Source: Fragilaria radians (taxonomy: Eukaryota; Bacillariophyta; Fragilariophyceae; Fragilariales; Fragilariaceae). Taken from it: DNA of 10,070 nucleotides. Both the position numbers and the translations under genes were made by a program. Every line of letters begins with the position of its first letter. The stretch's first letter is position 1. The DNA is taken from positions 1-10,070 of the forward strand of contig CAAAJI010000773.1 in NCBI GenBank assembly GCA_900642245.1. Direction: 5' to 3'. Positions 6,184 to 10,070 of the stretch are shown in pieces. The notes beneath the pieces were generated by a model, which was not told the DNA's origin, ran no database searches, and saw nothing but the letters and a program-made list of their open reading frames with translations.

Positions 6184-8016
6184 ATGATGATTTGTAAAGA
6201 GAACAAAGCAGTATGTTTTGTACTCTCCTTACATCCTCTCACTTCAGATATCAAACTAGTAACTCTGACTGTGGAAAAAGGCAAAGTTTTCTTTCAGGCT
6301 GGACAATTTATTGGGGTTTACGATGGCAACAACGTCTCCGACGAGGAGAAATCGTTTCCTGGGACATTCAGTATCGCTTCTAGACCTTCGGAGCTTCCCA
6401 TCATTCGCTTTGCCATAGGTGCTGATAACAATCCTAGAAACATGCGGCATAGAATGTACTATCACACGAAGCCTGGAGACTGTTTTCTACTTGATTCGAC
6501 TGGGTCCGGAACTGTGGCTATAACTCCGAACATGGTGATGACACCCGTAGGCGGTCCTGGAGGAATCATGCTCATAGGAGGTGGATCAGCAGTCATGGGA
6601 CTTGTGTCGATTGTTGAGGAGTTGCTGCATAATGAAGAAGGACGGAAAATTCCGTCCATTAAGTTATTTCATTCCAACAGATCCAACAAGAACATACCTT
6701 TTTATGATCGCTTACAAGAGTTGCAACGATTGCATCATATCTTCAATTACTTCCCATTTATTACTGGCGACATTGCTGAGGGTGAATATGCTCGTGGACA
6801 ACAAGGTCGCATAACTAGGACAACTTTAGCAGAAGCATTACCTGGAATTCGTCTCTTTTGTGTGTGCGGTAGTGGGATCTTTTGCGAAGCTATTGTCAAT
6901 ATGCTGCTTGAACTAGGAGTTTGGCCGGGTAGCATTCGGACAGATTACACAACTAGAATAGATCCTGCCAGGAGACTCAAGAATATTGAAGGAATGTCGA
7001 ATGGCACACACTCGAAGCGATTTGAGGCATGCGCAGATGCTACCAAAGAAAAAGGAATCATGACATCTTCAAACGATTACATCAAAACTTATGGTATTGA
7101 TGCTCTTCTTGAAAATATTTGCAGGAAGCTTTCTGCAGAGGAGCCTAAGCATCCTCTTGATTTTTTGAGCAAGGAAATAATTGAAGCAAAGAAAAGATTA
7201 CCTGAAATCACCAACGTCAATGCAGGAGATCCCAATTTTTGGATAAATTATTGGGAAACTGACAACGTTACCTGGCAGGCTCCTATTGTTAGTCCCTGGC
7301 TTGAGAAGTATCTTGATAAGTTCCTGGGAAATAAACAACGAACCATCTTTGTTCCCCTTTGTGGAAAGTCCCTTGACATGAAGCTTCTGCTAGATTTGGG
7401 GCACCGTGTTGTAGGTGCTGATTGTTCTGGAATAGCATGTGTTGATTTCTTTACAGAGAACAAGATACCAGGCTACTATTGTGAAGAGTTAACAAACAAA
7501 AAAGGAGTAAGGATTATTCGTCATAAAAGCTCCTGCTTGCCCATTACGCTCTACGAAGGGGATATTTTTGATCTCACGCCTAAACTTGTTGGTTCCATAG
7601 ATCGAATCCTTGATCGTGCAGCACTTGTAGCGCTTCCTCCATCAATAATTGAAGATCAATATCTTCCTCTTTTAATGAAGTTGCTTAAACCCGGGGGGAG
7701 AGTCCTTTTCGCTAGTGTATCGGAGCTTCCTTTCCCAAAAGCACCACCTCACGCATACAAGTCTACTCAAAATGAAGAAATCCTGAAGAGATTTTTCTCA
7801 AAGATTATTTTGCTTGAAGTTCACCGCTACCGAGTAAACGCAGGATATGTTTCAGAGCCTATATATATACTGCAGTCAAAGAAAGAAAGCGAAAACCAGA
7901 AGATAGATGGCAACCCATTAGCCATTGGTACTCTTTTAACAAATGAAGTTCTATCTCTACATTTGAATTTGGACAAAAGGCCTTTGTACAATCACACGTT
8001 GAAAAGTTGTAGTTAG
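6184..8016 (+). CDS. Three-part fusion: FNR-like oxidoreductase / Dpy-30-RIIa-like docking helix / TPMT-family methyltransferase
   Basis: One uninterrupted exon encodes 610 residues. The start is the first ATG after an in-frame TAA at 6133-6135; Met2 is adjacent. Residues about 8-118 look like an FNR-type FAD barrel (FQAGQFIGVYDG 37-48, TFSIASRP 61-68). Residues 126-255 look like its NAD(P) domain (IMLIGGGSAVMG 128-139, FCVCGSGIFCEAI 225-237, LELGVWPG 242-249). After a linker, 298-335 reads like a Dpy-30/RIIa helix pair (YIKTYGIDALL, then PLDFLSKEI). Residues 350-565 are a TPMT-type S-adenosylmethionine methyltransferase: FWINYW (352-357), VPLCGKSLDM (390-399), GADCSGIA (411-418), GDIFDLTP (459-466), DRAALVALPP (477-486), LLKPGGRVLF (500-509), APPHAY (520-525). 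A tail of about 45 residues is unassigned. The TPMT part is nearest the canonical TPMT branch, not the plant halide methyltransferases. The first FAD-motif Arg is Gly60. No signal peptide is seen. The methylated substrate (thiol, selenium or tellurium compound) is unknown; a reduce-then-methylate role is inferred. Confidence 0.92.
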   Translation: MMICKENKAVCFVLSLHPLTSDIKLVTLTVEKGKVFFQAGQFIGVYDGNNVSDEEKSFPGTFSIASRPSELPIIRFAIGADNNPRNMRHRMYYHTKPGDCFLLDSTGSGTVAITPNMVMTPVGGPGGIMLIGGGSAVMGLVSIVEELLHNEEGRKIPSIKLFHSNRSNKNIPFYDRLQELQRLHHIFNYFPFITGDIAEGEYARGQQGRITRTTLAEALPGIRLFCVCGSGIFCEAIVNMLLELGVWPGSIRTDYTTRIDPARRLKNIEGMSNGTHSKRFEACADATKEKGIMTSSNDYIKTYGIDALLENICRKLSAEEPKHPLDFLSKEIIEAKKRLPEITNVNAGDPNFWINYWETDNVTWQAPIVSPWLEKYLDKFLGNKQRTIFVPLCGKSLDMKLLLDLGHRVVGADCSGIACVDFFTENKIPGYYCEELTNKKGVRIIRHKSSCLPITLYEGDIFDLTPKLVGSIDRILDRAALVALPPSIIEDQYLPLLMKLLKPGGRVLFASVSELPFPKAPPHAYKSTQNEEILKRFFSKIILLEVHRYRVNAGYVSEPIYILQSKKESENQKIDGNPLAIGTLLTNEVLSLHLNLDKRPLYNHTLKSCS

Positions 8017-8278
8017 TAAACAAGAATTTTGGAGAAGTTGAAGAGAAAATGATGTTGGATCAAAGAAATAAGTATTTAAGTTAAGATTATGATTTTTGTT
8101 TGTATCTCGAGATCTAGATTTTGCTTAGATTACTGAGAGAAATTCGTCGTTTTCGTCATGGTTTGCGTATTTTAAGTTAGAACTAAATTATATTGAAACT
8201 CTGGTAATTCTTCTGAATTTGCCACCAACTCAACTCCATACTCCTTACTTTGCAATGATTCTTGCTAAAGTGTCCAGC
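8017..8278. other. 3' UTR and spacer downstream of the fusion gene
   Basis: AT-rich sequence with no open frame of note. No AATAAA hexamer is seen right after the stop codon, which is not unusual in algae. The 3' UTR end cannot be placed from sequence alone. Confidence 0.4.
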
Positions 8279-8342
8279 CTATGTTAACCTAAACTTTAGG
8301 TGCTGGAGAACTATGTTAACCTAAACTTTAGTTGCTGGAGAT
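8279..8342. repeat. Two-copy 32-bp tandem repeat
   Basis: Units 8279-8310 and 8311-8342 are directly adjacent and differ at two bases (8300/8332 and the last base). Each starts CTATGTTAACC and ends GCTGGAGA plus one base. The first unit contains the perfect palindrome CCTAAACTTTAGG at 8288-8300; the second has it with one end mismatch. Confidence 0.9.
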
Positions 8343-8396
8343 TTCCTTAACGCTTATCCGTCGCTAGCGAGCCAAAATTTTTCTTCAATGAGCGTA

Positions 8397-8767
8397 AAAT
8401 TTCTAGCAGTATTAACACAAACGTATAACAACATGTTGCACAAAGAAATGGTATTAAAATAATTGAGAATATTGATCTACATTGCAAATCATGATGTATT
8501 GTCAGCTTATAGCATTTGAAATAGTGAAAAGATATCCATTCATCTTCTCAAGGATTCGATAAGAATAATTTGAAAAATTAAATTTCTAACATTTTTAACG
8601 CAAAGGTATAACAACGTGTTGCACCATGCCCTGGCATAAAGATACATGAGAATTTCAATATGCATAAAACATTGGCATGTTATGGTGTATTGTCAGCTCA
8701 TAGCATTTGATGCAGTGGAAAGGATATCACTTAATTTACTTAAGCATTCGATAAGAATCATTTGAAA
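8397..8767. repeat. Diverged tandem duplication of about 183 bp
   Basis: Copy A (about 8397-8575) and copy B (about 8580-8767) lie head to tail and share ordered blocks. These are AAATTTCTA near both starts, GTATAACAAC followed by TGTTGCAC (8422/8607 region), GTATTGTCAGCT then TAGCATTTGA (8496/8687 region), and ATTCGATAAGAAT then TTTGAAA at the ends. The middle third is more diverged. No open frame runs through either copy. Identity was judged by eye. Confidence 0.8.
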
Positions 8768-9768
8768 CACAGTGTTAGCTTTTGATTCCAGCCATAAAAT
8801 CAGTGCTTACCCATCTGAAAAAATGATGAAACTAACAGCTGCAAACAAACATTGATTGCTTGTAAATTGCAACTTGCTGCTACTTTGGCTTCATGCCATC
8901 ATGTTTGCATACTTTCGAAAAGGTGTATAATACCAAATCTCATGAAAGAGTAAGGTTCAAGTAGCTTCCTGGGAGTTTGAATCAGATTCACTATGGTGGC
9001 AAGGGTTTTCACCTCAAAAAAGCATAATTTAGAGATTAGTCAGATGCTGCGCCATACGTCTCATTTTGCGCCACTAAAATTTCATAAATTGACGTGATTT
9101 GAGATTGGAATGTTCAAATAAAGTGATGTGACTATGCAATGAATTCGTGTGTAGGTCGAATGCACTTAGAACATGGTCACATGGAGAATAAGAATGTTCA
9201 ATCCGTGAACACATTGCGCTATAGGTAAAAATGATTAACATATACTTATTGAACAAAGAATATCCATGGCCAACTTTACTAGGCGTATATTATTACCATG
9301 CATGGAGACATCAAAAATTAGATGTAAGTTTAATTATTTAAGAGTGACAAAGATCCATATATTGCATTTTTGATCCGTTTTCGAGCTTTCTACTGGTGCT
9401 GAACAAAAGCTTCTGATTTTAGTGTCTTCTTTGCTCTTATTTTCTTGAGGCTTTGACTGTGCTTTGAATTTCAAGCAATATTCATCTGAAATGTGATTCT
9501 TCCGTTTTCTCATACTGAGAGAAGGGGTATTATTCTGCCTCAATCTTAAGATAACCTATACAACAACAGGCATTCGTAAATCCTTTTCTCTGGAAGGTAT
9601 TCATACGTAACTACACTGGCTATAATAGGTCAGGATAGTTTTTCTAGTCAAATAAAGTATATTGTTATTGACCTGGGCAACCAGGAGGTTTGCTGCAAAG
9701 AAGACAACAAATGTATTACGGAAGCAGCAGATGATATTATTTTACTCCGTGCAGATATGAACTCTCCT
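8768..9768. other. AT-rich non-coding region, no gene seen
   Basis: Nothing here resembles a known protein, tRNA or rRNA. Frames at 9074-9256 and 9334-9543 (both minus strand) are short and unrecognised. The second lies downstream of the gypsy integrase remnant on the same strand, so it could be decayed element sequence, but no LTR ends (TG...CA with target duplications) can be identified. Confidence 0.4.
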
Positions 9769-10070
9769 TCAGTGCTTGTATTTTTGCCATGCGCTGCGTT
9801 GAATCCAAGGCAAAATCAAGCCACCAACACAAATATTAATCATTGGTTCTTTAGTGTTGTATGATTGGTGCTTCTAATTGCCCAGGCAGTAGATTGGAGG
9901 AAGTACTCAAAAGGATTATCCTCTTCTAAGTTCTCCTTTTCTAATTCTCATGATCTGAGCATATTTTTGACCACCTTGTGGACTCGCTCAATGATTGCAT
10001 TTGCTTGAGGATTATGACTTGTAGTCGGTTGGGCTTTAATGCCATAGTTCTCACACATTGATTTGAACTC
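9769..10070 (-). pseudogene. Degenerate Ty3/gypsy-type retrotransposon integrase fragment (cut by right edge)
   Basis: Read on the minus strand from the window end, the translation shows the C-terminal part of a retrotransposon integrase core. It contains CENYGIK, then TTSHNPQANAIIERVHKVV (the NPQANxxxERxH signature around the catalytic Glu), an acidic stretch, AWAIRSTNHTTLK, and in another frame GGLILPWIQ, matching the usual VFGRDxIL-x-IQ region. It is broken by an in-frame TGA at 9950-9948, another at 9842-9840, a frameshift near 9845-9850, and a TGA at 9771-9769. The remainder of pol lies off the right edge. The diatom/algal gypsy affinity is from memory of this integrase wording; element class is firmer than lineage. 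It is not expected to make a working protein. Confidence 0.85.

Noticed and set aside
8279..8767. CRISPR-like array
   Set aside because: Only two copies of each unit, no regular unique spacers, different unit lengths, and the host is eukaryotic.
9334..9543. 69-codon minus-strand frame downstream of the integrase
   Set aside because: Lys/Ser-rich and unrecognised; it could be retroelement tail, but there is no motif to support it.
9578..9862. Plus-strand open run of about 94 codons with protein-like composition
   Set aside because: It has no good start and its last part is antisense to the integrase remnant; no family recognised, so most likely chance.

Overview
The window is eukaryotic nuclear DNA, most likely from a microalga of the stramenopile/diatom kind. 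The evidence is a bifunctional P5CS gene (fungi and most bacteria keep the two halves separate) with a 79-base GTAAGT...TAG intron, compact genes with very short spacers, and a decayed Ty3/gypsy-type integrase of a kind common in diatom genomes. The lineage assignment rests on sequence memory and is moderate, not certain.

Layout. Positions 1-450 (minus strand) hold the 5' part of a protein with a Cu/Zn superoxide dismutase fold. It has lost most metal ligands and looks like the SOD-like domain of a copper chaperone (CCS), or a dead SOD paralog. It is cut by the left edge a few codons before the end of its SOD domain. Positions 451-590 are a short divergent promoter. Positions 591-3036 (plus strand) encode the 788-residue P5CS in two exons. 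A 125-base convergent 3' spacer follows and carries a small tandem duplication. Positions 3162-4481 (minus strand) encode a 12-helix major facilitator transporter in one exon.

Positions 4482-6183 show no gene I can support. They hold two inverted repeats and a TGACGC/GCGTCA pair upstream of the next gene. Positions 6184-8016 (plus strand) hold the most unusual gene here: a 610-residue fusion of a ferredoxin-reductase-like FAD/NAD(P) module, a Dpy-30/RIIa-like docking helix pair and a complete thiopurine-methyltransferase (TPMT) domain.

Positions 8017-9771 are AT-rich and non-coding, with a two-copy 32-bp tandem repeat and a diverged tandem duplication of about 183 bp. Positions 9769-10070 (minus strand) are the degenerate gypsy integrase, broken by stops and a frameshift and cut by the right edge.

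The genes do not form one pathway. P5CS makes the proline precursor. The CCS/SOD-like protein belongs to copper and oxidative-stress biology, and the FNR-TPMT fusion suggests NAD(P)H-linked redox chemistry coupled to S- or Se/Te-methylation. A loose stress or metalloid theme is possible, but that is inference.
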